Both the position numbers and the translations under genes were made by a program. A stretch of 8,887 bases of DNA, from the NCBI GenBank assembly GCA_945873015.1, contig CAMCBY010000138.1:1-8887 (forward strand), written 5' to 3'. Of the stretch, positions 1 through 6,535 are shown in pieces. The first letter of the stretch is position 1; every line of letters starts with the position of its first letter. A model generated the notes under the pieces. It was not told the DNA's origin, ran no database searches, and saw only the letters and a program-made list of their open reading frames with translations. Source of the DNA: Klebsiella pneumoniae. Its GTDB lineage: Bacteria > Pseudomonadota > Gammaproteobacteria > Ga0077536.

Positions 1-400
1 ACGAGTGGCTGCCTCCACCCCATGTCCTTCATCCTTGGCCCGAAGATCGCATGGCCGTCAGACACCCAAGGTAGGAGCCGTATGCCTAAATCGGGCACGT
101 ACGGATCTGTGCGGGGGGTGCCGGGCAACCGGCATCCCTACCGCGATCGTCAACACCCGAGGCCGGTGATGGCGACGTTTTCCACGATGCGGCTCCCCTG
201 TTGATGAATGGCGCGGGGCACACGCCTCACCCGGCGCAAGACCCCCTCTCGGTTCGATTGGAGCAACTCCCTCGTGGGCTTGAGCCGCGCCGTTACCTTG
301 CGGCGCGGGGCGGATCGGCCAAGTCCGTGCGCGCCCCGGCCTGCACCCGGCGGCCGGCGTCCGCGGACGCCAAAGTCCGGCACGCCAGTGCGAAGGTATT
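1..400. other. Gene-poor left end, downstream of the acyl-CoA ligase
   Basis: I see no convincing gene here. The open frames are rich in Arg, Pro and Ala and show no family motif. Two short hairpins can be drawn. One is at 119-134, a 6-bp stem closed by a GCAA tetraloop. The other is at 356-371 and has its own entry. At the extreme left, the minus strand has an ATG at 23 and another in frame at 32. AAGGA lies 8 bases before the first of these. A minus-strand gene could therefore begin here and run out of the window, but fewer than eleven codons are visible, too few to judge. Confidence 0.5.
356..371. repeat. 16-bp perfect palindrome after the ligase stop
   Basis: GGCGTCCGCGGACGCC is a perfect palindrome. 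As RNA it can fold into a 6-bp stem with a CGCG loop. It lies 29 bases past the ligase stop codon on the transcribed (minus) strand. No T-tract follows, so it is not a standard intrinsic terminator. It could help end or protect the 3' end of the ligase mRNA, or be a chance palindrome in G+C-rich DNA. Confidence 0.3.
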
Positions 401-1954
401 TCAACACTCGACGTAGCGCTGGCGCAGGATGCGATGCTGAATCTTGCCGGTGGCAGTGCGCGGCATGTCCTCGTCGCGAATGAAGCTGACACCGTTGGGG
501 CACTTGAAGCCGGCCAGGCGCTCGCGACACCATTGGCGCAGTTCGTCTTCGCTGGCGGTCCTGTCCTCGTGCAGCACGACCACCGCGTGTACCGTTTCGC
601 CCCACTTCTCGTGCGGCACGCCGATGGCTGCGACGTCGCGCACTGCGGGATGCTGGCCGAGCGTGCTTTCCACTTCCGTCGGGTACACGTTCTCGCCGCC
701 GCTGATGATCATGTTGCTCTTGCGATCGACCAGCCAGATGTAGCCTTCGCCGTCGCGGCGCGCCATGTCGCCGACCGAGCACCACTCGCCGTCGAAGGCC
801 TCGGCGGTCTTCTCCGGGTTCTTCCAGTAGCCATCGAACACGTACGCTGTGCGCGAGTAGAGTTCGCCCACCTCGCCGTCCGCCACTTCGTGCCTGTGTG
901 CGTCGAGCAGGCGGACGGCGCCGCTGCCGGCCCACTCGCGACCCACCGAGCCCAGTTTGTGCAGCTGTTCGTCGGGACGGAGGATGGTGACCCAGCCGGC
1001 TTCGGTCGAGCCGTACAGCTCGTACAGCTTGCCGTTGGGGAACAGTTCCATGATGCCGCGCTTGGTTTCCTGGCGCGCCGGCGCCGAGGAGATCATGAGC
1101 TTGCCGACGGCGCTGAGATCGTAGCGCCGCTTCACCTCGTCCGGCAGCGCGAGCAGCATGATGTAGTGCGTCGGCACGAGCGACGTGAAGGTGACGCGAT
1201 CTTCCGCCAGCGTGCGCAGCAGCGCCTCGGGGTCGAAGCTGCGGCGGTCCTCGATGTGACACGTGCCGCCGAGATGCACGAAGGTGGTGCCGAAGTAGAG
1301 CGAGTTCGCATGGCAGAGCGGCATGACCAGCAGTGCCGTGTCGTTCGACGTGAATCCCATGTCCACCGTAGTGGCCCAGGCGATGAGCGAATTTGCGCCG
1401 TGGCTGCGAATGGCACCCTTCGGGCGGCCGGTTGTGCCTGAGGTGTACATGAGCGCGGCGACGTCGTCGGGTCGCACGGTCTCGAAAACCGTCGTTGAGT
1501 CGCCGGTGCCCACCAGCGACTCGTATCCGGTCCAGCGTGCGGGCACGTCGTCGCTCATCACGATGTAGCGTTCGTTCGCCAGGCCCACTTCGGCGCGCAC
1601 GCTGTCGATGACCGCGCAGAATTCCGGTCCGGCAATCACCGCGCTCACCTCTGCGTGACTGAGGATGTAGGCAATCTCGGGCGCGGTCAGGCGAAAGTTG
1701 AGCGGTACCACCACCAGGCCCGCGCGCGCCATGCCGGCGTAAATCTCCATCCACTCGAGGCAGTTGTATGCAATCACGCCGACCCGCTCGCCTTGCGCCA
1801 GTCCGAGGGTGCGCAGCGCGGCGGCAAGCCGCGTGGTCCGCTCGTCCCATTCGCGATAGGTGAGCCGCCGGCGCGAATCGCGCACGGCGAGCTGGTGCGG
1901 GCGCAGGCGGGCGTGGGTGGCGACGGCGTCGGCAAGGGTGAGCATGCGGGTCAT
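401..1954 (-). CDS. AMP-forming acyl-CoA synthetase (carboxylate-CoA ligase)
   Basis: This ANL-superfamily enzyme (PF00501 then PF13193) activates a carboxylic acid with ATP to an acyl-adenylate and passes it to CoA in the cytoplasm. At 517 residues it has normal length. The phosphate-binding loop TSGTTGRPKG is at 171-180, YELYGSTEAG at 311-320, and the adenylate-binding Asp of SVGDMARRDG at D396. The hinge region is DRKSNMIISGGENVYP at 410-425. The catalytic lysine of PRTATGKI is K504, so the core is intact. PLCHANS at 212-218 resembles the CaiC/FadD-like medium-chain and aromatic-acid ligases, but the substrate cannot be read. The start is uncertain: ATG at 1954 and the in-frame ATG three codons later both lack a clear ribosome binding site. 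A candidate promoter sits at 1995-2024. The thiamine-diphosphate gene ends 229 bases upstream on the same strand, so the two may share a pathway. Confidence 0.93.
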   Translation of the reverse strand: MTRMLTLADAVATHARLRPHQLAVRDSRRRLTYREWDERTTRLAAALRTLGLAQGERVGVIAYNCLEWMEIYAGMARAGLVVVPLNFRLTAPEIAYILSHAEVSAVIAGPEFCAVIDSVRAEVGLANERYIVMSDDVPARWTGYESLVGTGDSTTVFETVRPDDVAALMYTSGTTGRPKGAIRSHGANSLIAWATTVDMGFTSNDTALLVMPLCHANSLYFGTTFVHLGGTCHIEDRRSFDPEALLRTLAEDRVTFTSLVPTHYIMLLALPDEVKRRYDLSAVGKLMISSAPARQETKRGIMELFPNGKLYELYGSTEAGWVTILRPDEQLHKLGSVGREWAGSGAVRLLDAHRHEVADGEVGELYSRTAYVFDGYWKNPEKTAEAFDGEWCSVGDMARRDGEGYIWLVDRKSNMIISGGENVYPTEVESTLGQHPAVRDVAAIGVPHEKWGETVHAVVVLHEDRTASEDELRQWCRERLAGFKCPNGVSFIRDEDMPRTATGKIQHRILRQRYVEC

Positions 1955-1994
1955 GACTGGATCCGGCGTTGACGGGCGACCGATGTGCCTGCGG

Positions 1995-2024
1995 ATTGTG
2001 GCTTCGCGCTCTCCAAGTGGTCAA
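1995..2024 (-). promoter_or_regulatory. Candidate sigma70 promoter for the acyl-CoA ligase
   Basis: Read on the minus strand, TTGACC (2019-2024, 5 of 6 matches to the -35 consensus) is followed after 18 bases by CACAAT (1995-2000, 4 of 6 matches to the -10). Transcription would start near 1988, giving a leader of about 34 bases before the ATG at 1954. This is a visual match only. It would let the ligase be expressed apart from the upstream thiamine-enzyme gene. Confidence 0.4.
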
Positions 2025-2059
2025 CCGACGCGGCGCCTGCCCGTCATCCAGTCGGGAAC

Positions 2060-2071
2060 GACGACGTCGTC
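2060..2071. promoter_or_regulatory. 12-bp palindrome upstream of the ligase promoter, possible operator
   Basis: GACGACGTCGTC is a perfect palindrome in the gap between the thiamine-enzyme and ligase genes. Its centre is about 77 bases upstream of the predicted ligase transcription start, a position suited to an activator. No regulator gene is in the window, and palindromes of this size arise by chance in such DNA. Confidence 0.2.
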
Positions 2072-2183
2072 ATCGACCGCTGGCCTGGCGCGTTTCCGAT
2101 GGTTCGCCGTTCCACGCAGACACCGAAGCATGTCCGCAACGTGCAGCCGTTGATTTTGGCCGCAATGTCGATTTGCGATTCGA

Positions 2184-3905
2184 TCAACGCCCGCGCCACG
2201 CTCGCTCTGCGTCGTCCCACGCCGTCAGTGCCTGGAGGTCCGGGACACCTGCAAGCCCGGTTTTCGCATCCGACGACGGCGCTTCGGGTGTCACCACCAC
2301 GTCGAGTAGTGCCGGGCGATTGGCCATCGCGCGCGCTATTGCGTCCGGCAAGCGATCGGCGGACTCCACGCGTTCGGCATGCATGCCGAACGCGCGCGCC
2401 ATCGCCGCATGATCGGCGAACTGCAGGTGCGTACCGACCACCCTGCCGTGATTCTCCTGCTGATCGCGCACTTCGATGGCCCACGAGCCGTTGTTGGCGA
2501 CCATGATCAGCAGCGGGGCCTGGTGCCGCACGGCCGTGTCGATCTCCATGGCGTTGAAGCCGAAAGCGCCATCGCCAGTCGCCACCACCACCGTGCGCTC
2601 GGGGCAGGCGAGCGCTGCGGCGACGCCGAAAGGCGTACCGATGCCGATGCAGCCGAGCGAACCTGGATCGAGATAGGTCTGCGCGGGCAGGCCGACGCGC
2701 GCGAAGCTCAGGAAGTCGCCGCCGTCGGCGATGACGATCGCGTCCGCCGGCAGGGCATCGCGCAGCGCGGCAAGCGCGCGGTTCGGATGCATGCGACCGT
2801 CGCTGCCGTCGGGCGCGCTCCGCATCGACTCCACGAGCTTGTTCGAGCGCTGCACGTGTTGCGCGCGCAGGTTCGCGACCCACGTCCCATCGGAGGCGCC
2901 TGCACGAGCCGGCGCCGCCGCAAGGATGGCCTCGATGGCGAGCCGCGCGTCGGCCAGGAGATCGACCTGGCCGCGGCGGTTGTCGCGGAGCTCGGCTGCG
3001 CAGTCGGCGATACGCAGGAACTTCGCGTTCCCGAACACGGCGGGCGAACCGTAAGCGAGCTGGAAGTCGAGCCGCCGCCCGACCGTCACCACCACGTCAG
3101 CCTGGCTCATCACCGCGCCGCGCATCGCGGCCACCGCGCTGCCATGTTCCTCGGCGATGAGTCCGCGCGATTCGCCGGTATCCAGGTAGGCCGCGTTCAG
3201 ACGTTCGAGCAGCGTGGCAAGCGCGGTGCCGGCGCCACGCGCGCCACGCCCCGCGATGAACAAGGGACGTTCCGCCGACCACAGGAGATCGACCGCGGCC
3301 TTGACACTATCGGGATGCGGCGACAGCGGCCCCAGCGCGCGGGGCTCGAACAATTCGGGCAGCTGCACCGCGGGCGAAACCGCGGCGCGCAGTATGTCGG
3401 TCGGGAAGTCGAGATACACCGGGCCCGGTTCACCGCCTTCGCCCAGCGCGCGCGCGGTGGCCTCGGCCAGTTCCTGCGGCACGAGATCGGGATGACGCAC
3501 CGTGCGCGCGTAGCGGGTCAGGCTGCGTACGAGATCGGTGTGCACGATGTCCTGCAGCGCGCCGCGATTCTCCTGTGCCATGGGCGGCACCCCGGAGATC
3601 ACGAGTACCGGCGCGCGCGCGACGTGCGCATTGGCAATGCCGGTCATCGCGTTGGTGACACCCGGCCCGGCGGTGACCAGCGCCACGCCGAGCGTACCCG
3701 TCAGCAGCGTGTCGGCATGTGCCATGTACACCGCGGCGCGTTCGTCGCGCACATCGACGATGCGAATGCCGAGCGCGTCCAGCGCCATCCATATCGGCAT
3801 GATATGCCCGCCGCACAGCGCATAGACGCGGCGTACGCCGCGCGCGGCGAGAAAGCGCGCGATCACGGCGGCAGCGCTGTGTTGGCTCAAGGCGGATGCG
3901 AGCAT
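2184..3905 (-). CDS. Thiamine-diphosphate-dependent enzyme (acetolactate synthase / 2-hydroxyacyl-CoA lyase superfamily)
   Basis: All three domains are present in 573 residues: TPP_enzyme_N (PF02776, about 8-175), central domain (PF00205, about 195-330) and TPP_enzyme_C (PF02775, about 395-545). The activating glutamate is E55 in DVRDERAA. TAGPGVTNAMTGIANA is at 78-93, followed by Q118 in GALQDI. The metal/diphosphate motif runs from GDG at 444-446 to NN at 471-472, the canonical GDG-x(24-27)-NN spacing. The family makes or breaks C-C bonds next to a carbonyl, for example acetolactate synthase, oxalyl-CoA decarboxylase and 2-hydroxyacyl-CoA lyase. This member does not look like the biosynthetic IlvB, and no small subunit is nearby. 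I chose ATG at 3905 because AGGTGA (3911-3916) lies 5 bases upstream. A GTG three codons earlier would overlap that site. The acyl-CoA ligase downstream suggests, as inference, a CoA-linked or organic-acid substrate. Confidence 0.92.
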   Translation of the reverse strand: MLASALSQHSAAAVIARFLAARGVRRVYALCGGHIMPIWMALDALGIRIVDVRDERAAVYMAHADTLLTGTLGVALVTAGPGVTNAMTGIANAHVARAPVLVISGVPPMAQENRGALQDIVHTDLVRSLTRYARTVRHPDLVPQELAEATARALGEGGEPGPVYLDFPTDILRAAVSPAVQLPELFEPRALGPLSPHPDSVKAAVDLLWSAERPLFIAGRGARGAGTALATLLERLNAAYLDTGESRGLIAEEHGSAVAAMRGAVMSQADVVVTVGRRLDFQLAYGSPAVFGNAKFLRIADCAAELRDNRRGQVDLLADARLAIEAILAAAPARAGASDGTWVANLRAQHVQRSNKLVESMRSAPDGSDGRMHPNRALAALRDALPADAIVIADGGDFLSFARVGLPAQTYLDPGSLGCIGIGTPFGVAAALACPERTVVVATGDGAFGFNAMEIDTAVRHQAPLLIMVANNGSWAIEVRDQQENHGRVVGTHLQFADHAAMARAFGMHAERVESADRLPDAIARAMANRPALLDVVVTPEAPSSDAKTGLAGVPDLQALTAWDDAERAWRGR

Positions 3906-3910
3906 GTGGG

Positions 3911-3916
3911 TCACCT
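3911..3916 (-). promoter_or_regulatory. Ribosome binding site that fixes the thiamine-enzyme start
   Basis: AGGTGA on the minus strand stands 5 bases before ATG 3905. It overlaps the possible GTG start at 3914, which argues for the shorter, 573-residue protein. Confidence 0.6.
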
Positions 3917-3946
3917 CTCGTGGCGCGCGGTCTGCGTGGACGGCAC

Positions 3947-3974
3947 TTTAGAATCCGGCGCGCGCAAAAGGCAA
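3947..3974 (-). promoter_or_regulatory. Candidate sigma70 promoter for the thiamine-diphosphate enzyme
   Basis: Read on the minus strand, TTGCCT (3969-3974, 4 of 6) is followed after 16 bases by TCTAAA (3947-3952, 4 of 6). Transcription would begin near 3940, giving a leader of roughly 35 bases that contains the AGGTGA ribosome binding site. The patch is locally richer in A+T than its surroundings. The match is moderate and unverified. Confidence 0.35.
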
Positions 3975-4038
3975 ACTTACGCGGTCAGCACCGTTGGCGC
4001 CATGCGATTGCTTTGCATGACGCGGGGTCGGAATCACC

Positions 4039-4054
4039 CCGGCACGCGTGCCGG
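4039..4054. repeat. 16-bp perfect palindrome upstream of the thiamine-enzyme gene
   Basis: CCGGCACGCGTGCCGG is perfectly self-complementary. It lies about 107 bases upstream of the predicted transcription start of the thiamine-enzyme gene, so it could be a distal regulator site. It could equally be a chance G+C palindrome. Confidence 0.25.
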
Positions 4055-4259
4055 CCGTCGGGCCGATGTTCGCACCGGGAGGCGCAGGGCGAGGAGGGGG
4101 GTGCCACGACCGCATGGGTTGGCAGCCATCCAGCGGACCTCATTCACCGTGTGGCCCATGCAGGTCGTCGTCACTCCATGACAGGAACAGCAGCAGGGTC
4201 GTGTGCGTCGCGCGCGAGGTTTCGGTTTGCGGTCCGGAGGCGGCGAGCAGGGTGCCGGC

Positions 4260-4289
4260 GCGGATAGTCAGGATAACCGCCCTATCCGC
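4260..4289. repeat. 8-bp inverted repeat with 14-base spacer
   Basis: GCGGATAG (4260-4267) is matched perfectly by CTATCCGC (4282-4289). The spacer itself contains GGATAA, so the GGATA word appears three times counting both strands. No T-tract follows on either strand, so a dimeric regulator site or the end of an old element is as likely as a terminator. Confidence 0.3.
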
Positions 4290-4919
4290 TGAATTCGAGC
4301 TTAAATCGAGCCCCGCTGTAGTTGGCCAATGTTCAATTTAAACGCTGCCCGCAGAACCGGACGACGTGGATGGCGGTCGCTTACCGCGGAATTTCGCGGG
4401 ATTGTCACGCCACCGTTGTGCCGGGGGCGTTTTCAAAGCAGAAATGTCGAGCGCTCATACCCACGGGCGTGAGCGACACCCTGCCTAAGCGTCAGGCCTG
4501 CTTCGCATCCGTGCGTCAGAGACGGAGCTGCCGTCAGCCTGGCTGCTTTAGGCCCGGCAATTCGTGTTGCGGCGGCGCTCGGGTGAAGGGTCTGAAGGTT
4601 GCGAATGTCCGGAATCCGGAAAGCTGGAAGCATGTGTCGTGGGAACGCTGCGGGTCGATCTCGGAATCTCGGCGAGTCTATGCTTTGTCGTTGCAGTGAC
4701 GTTTTTTGTAGTGGGTCAGGAGCGCTCGACTAGATGCGTCGGCACCGACCTCCGCGCGGTTGTTAGCCACCGCGGTCAGCATCGGGTGTTTCCTGCAGCC
4801 GCACCATTCAGCCTGCCTGCGACTCTTTGTCCGCAATTACGGCAGCGCGCGTTCTCTTGCGACCCTGTGCCACGAGCGAGCATGGAGGGTGCTCGGGGCG
4901 TCCAACGACGCATTCTTGA

Positions 4920-4940
4920 GCAGCGCGCCTCGCGCGCCGC
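4920..4940 (-). terminator. Strong hairpin just after the monooxygenase gene
   Basis: On the minus-strand RNA this folds into a 9-bp G+C-rich stem with one G-U pair and a GAG loop. On the plus strand the same position is an A-C mismatch, so the structure favours the strand that is transcribed. It begins 18 bases past the stop codon of the luciferase-like gene. No U-run follows, so it may be a weak or factor-dependent terminator or a 3'-end stabiliser. Confidence 0.4.
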
Positions 4941-4958
4941 CCGGCCGGCGGTGCCAGG

Positions 4959-5987
4959 TCAGTGCGCCGCGATGCGGCTCATCAGCGGTTTCACCTTTGT
5001 TATCAGGTCGGCGAAAATCGGGCTCGCCTCCAATGCACTGACTCCTGCGAACGGTGCGAACCACAGCGCGCCGGTCGCGCCCCGTGCGCGCATCTGGTCT
5101 AGCTGGCGCGCGATCACCTCGGGCTCAGCGAACCAGCCGACGGTCGGCTCGGCATTCGGCTCGTCCCATGCCGGCGTCGTCAGCGGTCCGCCGGGGTTGT
5201 ACCAGTTCGGAATGTAGGCCAGGTGCTCGCCGTATTTGGCGTTCATTGCTTCCGGGTCATCGGCGGGAAGCTGCGGCATGAATACCACCGCCTTGCCTGC
5301 CTCGGCCATGCGCCCGTGCTCGCGGACCTTGTTCAGGTAGTTGTCGAGCCCGCCGGGAAAACCGGTCCAGCCCTGGCCCATGCGCGCGGCACGATCGACG
5401 GCCTTGCGTGCCTGGTCGCCGACGCCGAACCAGATCTCGGGGCCGCCGGCCTGCACGGGCTTGGGTGTGACGTCGATCTCCGGGAAATCGTAGAACTCGC
5501 CCTGGTGTTTGAATGGGCCATCGGCCCAGCACTTGCGCAGGATGTTGATCTGCTCTTCGAACATCCGCGCGCGCACCTTGGCGTCGAGTGGCGCGCCGAA
5601 CACCATGCCTTCGTGCCGGAAGGAATCGCGCCAGTCGTAGTTCATGCGCCCGAGGCCCACGCCCACGCGTACGCGGCCGTGGGACAAGATGTCCGCGATG
5701 GCGAGCTGCTCCGCCAGCGCGACAGGATGATGGAGTGGCAGCTCGATGATCGCCTGGCCGATGTTCACCTTCTTCGTGACCATGGCCAGCGCCGCGCTCA
5801 TCGTCGCCATCTGCGGCAGGTAACCGTCCTCGCTGAAATGGTGCTCGGTGAGCCATATGGTGTCGAAGCCGGCTTGCTCCATCTCGACGATGTGCCGAAT
5901 GTGCTGGTCGTACACCTGCGCCCAAGGCGCATGCCAGCGCGGCGGATTGCGGAACGAGTAGAGCAGGCCGAATTCAAAATCGCTCAT
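4959..5987 (-). CDS. LLM-class (bacterial luciferase-like) flavin-dependent oxidoreductase
   Basis: This 342-residue TIM-barrel protein belongs to PF00296, whose members use reduced FMN (or F420 in some organisms) to oxidise or oxygenate small organic molecules in the cytoplasm. Family signatures are WLTEHHFSEDGYLPQ (45-59), IGQAIIELPLHHPVALAEQ (76-94) with a following ADILSHGRVRVGVGLGR (98-114), and an FDDP-like substrate-side segment in the C-terminal half. Length and end points are normal for a single-domain member. ATG at 5987 has TGAGGA 7 bases upstream (5995-6000). The VOC gene ends 43 bases upstream on the same strand, so they are probably co-transcribed. No flavin reductase is adjacent in the window, so the reductant must come from elsewhere. 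The substrate is not predictable from the sequence. Confidence 0.92.
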   Translation of the reverse strand: MSDFEFGLLYSFRNPPRWHAPWAQVYDQHIRHIVEMEQAGFDTIWLTEHHFSEDGYLPQMATMSAALAMVTKKVNIGQAIIELPLHHPVALAEQLAIADILSHGRVRVGVGLGRMNYDWRDSFRHEGMVFGAPLDAKVRARMFEEQINILRKCWADGPFKHQGEFYDFPEIDVTPKPVQAGGPEIWFGVGDQARKAVDRAARMGQGWTGFPGGLDNYLNKVREHGRMAEAGKAVVFMPQLPADDPEAMNAKYGEHLAYIPNWYNPGGPLTTPAWDEPNAEPTVGWFAEPEVIARQLDQMRARGATGALWFAPFAGVSALEASPIFADLITKVKPLMSRIAAH

Positions 5988-6030
5988 GTCTTCATCCTCA
6001 GTGTGTCGGGTTAAAGCGTGTGCGGAATAT

Positions 6031-6426
6031 TCAAGCAGGGTAGACCATCAACTCCACGAGGTTACCGTCCGGGTCGCGCGTGTACACGCTCGTGCCTTCG
6101 ATGTTGCGGCCACCTTCCCGGCCAATAGGCCCTTCTTCGATCGAAGCCCCGGTCGCGCGGATCGCGGCGATCGCTTCAACGACCGTCCCGCCCCACACGA
6201 AACAGAGATCGCCACACCCGGGCAGGGTGCCAGCCGCACGCAGCGTGAACGACAGCTTCTGCCAGAGGCTCGGCCGATGGAAGTTGATCTTGTTTGTGCC
6301 GAAGTGGACCGAGACGATGTAGTCGTTGTCTTCTCGCACTTCGCATCCCAGCGCGCGATAGAAGGCGGCTAGCGCGGCGAGATCGCCGCCGGGTAGCGCG
6401 ACATGGTCGAATGCACAGATGGTCAC
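6031..6426 (-). CDS. VOC-family protein, GLOD5/STM3117-like
   Basis: This is a single vicinal-oxygen-chelate domain of 131 residues (PF00903). The fold binds a divalent metal and covers glyoxalases, ring-cleaving dioxygenases and isomerases. FDHVALPGGDLAALAAFY opens the domain at 6-23. FGTNKINFH is at 42-50, GDLCFVWGG at 72-80, SIEEGPIGREGG at 95-106 and YTRDPDGNLVEL at 115-126. Expected metal ligands H8, H50 and E125 are all present. The NKIN-(L/F)H and DLCF segments are typical of the GLOD5/STM3117 group, whose reaction is not settled. I take GTG at 6426 as the start because AGGGAGA (6433-6439) is 6 bases upstream and the domain begins right there. The longer frame upstream would add about 87 residues of non-protein-like sequence. 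It lies between the hydrolase (109 bases upstream) and the monooxygenase (43 bases downstream). Confidence 0.88.
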   Translation of the reverse strand: MTICAFDHVALPGGDLAALAAFYRALGCEVREDNDYIVSVHFGTNKINFHRPSLWQKLSFTLRAAGTLPGCGDLCFVWGGTVVEAIAAIRATGASIEEGPIGREGGRNIEGTSVYTRDPDGNLVELMVYPA

Positions 6427-6432
6427 GGCTGC

Positions 6433-6439
6433 TCTCCCT
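6433..6439 (-). promoter_or_regulatory. Ribosome binding site supporting a GTG start
   Basis: AGGGAGA on the minus strand stands 6 bases before GTG 6426. It decides the start of the VOC protein in favour of the short, single-domain product. Confidence 0.6.
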
Positions 6440-6535
6440 ATTGTTGTTACGGGATGGCGGTTCCCAGGCCGGCGGTTTGCGCAAACGCGCGCCAGTGGTG
6501 TTTGCCACGGGCGGCGCGTCGCCGACGCGGCACCG

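Larger units (their letters stand above)
3915..4958. other. About 1 kb without a recognisable gene, between two gene groups
   Basis: Several open frames of 60-220 codons exist on both strands, but none shows a family motif, a good ribosome binding site or protein-like composition. The stretch 4300-4860 is visibly richer in A+T and irregular in codon pattern compared with the flanking genes. It contains a 16-bp palindrome (4039-4054), an 8-bp inverted repeat (4260-4289), a short direct repeat of TCGAGC (about 4296-4312) and a T6 run near 4702 with no convincing stem before it. It could be the leader region of the thiamine-enzyme gene plus decayed DNA, perhaps a remnant of a lost gene or element. 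Nothing identifies it further. Confidence 0.5.

Noticed and set aside
434..1441. A 335-codon plus-strand open frame opposite the ligase
   Set aside because: It is antisense to the well-supported ligase, has no recognisable domain and has no ribosome binding site worth noting.
150..2024. A 624-codon minus-strand open frame over the ligase gene
   Set aside because: It lies in another frame of the ligase gene and is very rich in Arg, Ala and His. The ligase frame carries every ANL motif, so this is a G+C-driven shadow.
2379..4181. A 600-codon plus-strand open frame opposite the thiamine-enzyme gene
   Set aside because: It is antisense to a clear gene, has no family motif and has Arg/His-rich composition. 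Such mirror frames are common in DNA with G+C-rich third positions.
4290..4350. Insertion-sequence end suggested by TTAAAT/TTTAAAC words and TCGAGC repeats
   Set aside because: There is no matching second end, target duplication or transposase fragment, so it is noted only as part of the gene-free region.
4322..4699. A 125-codon plus-strand frame in the gene-free kilobase
   Set aside because: It has no motif, many Cys and Arg, and no ribosome binding site. It is probably chance.
4690..4710. T6 run as a possible intrinsic terminator on the plus strand
   Set aside because: Only a 3-bp stem can be drawn before the T-run, and no plus-strand gene precedes it.
4564..5217. A 217-codon plus-strand frame with a hydrophobic stretch (VDLGISASLCFVVAVTFFVV)
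   Set aside because: The hydrophobic run resembles a membrane segment, but the rest is low-quality Arg/Ser/Pro sequence, there is no ribosome binding site, and the frame runs antisense into the monooxygenase gene.
5223..6014. A 263-codon plus-strand open frame opposite the luciferase-like gene
   Set aside because: It mirrors the codon pattern of the monooxygenase gene and shows no family motif.
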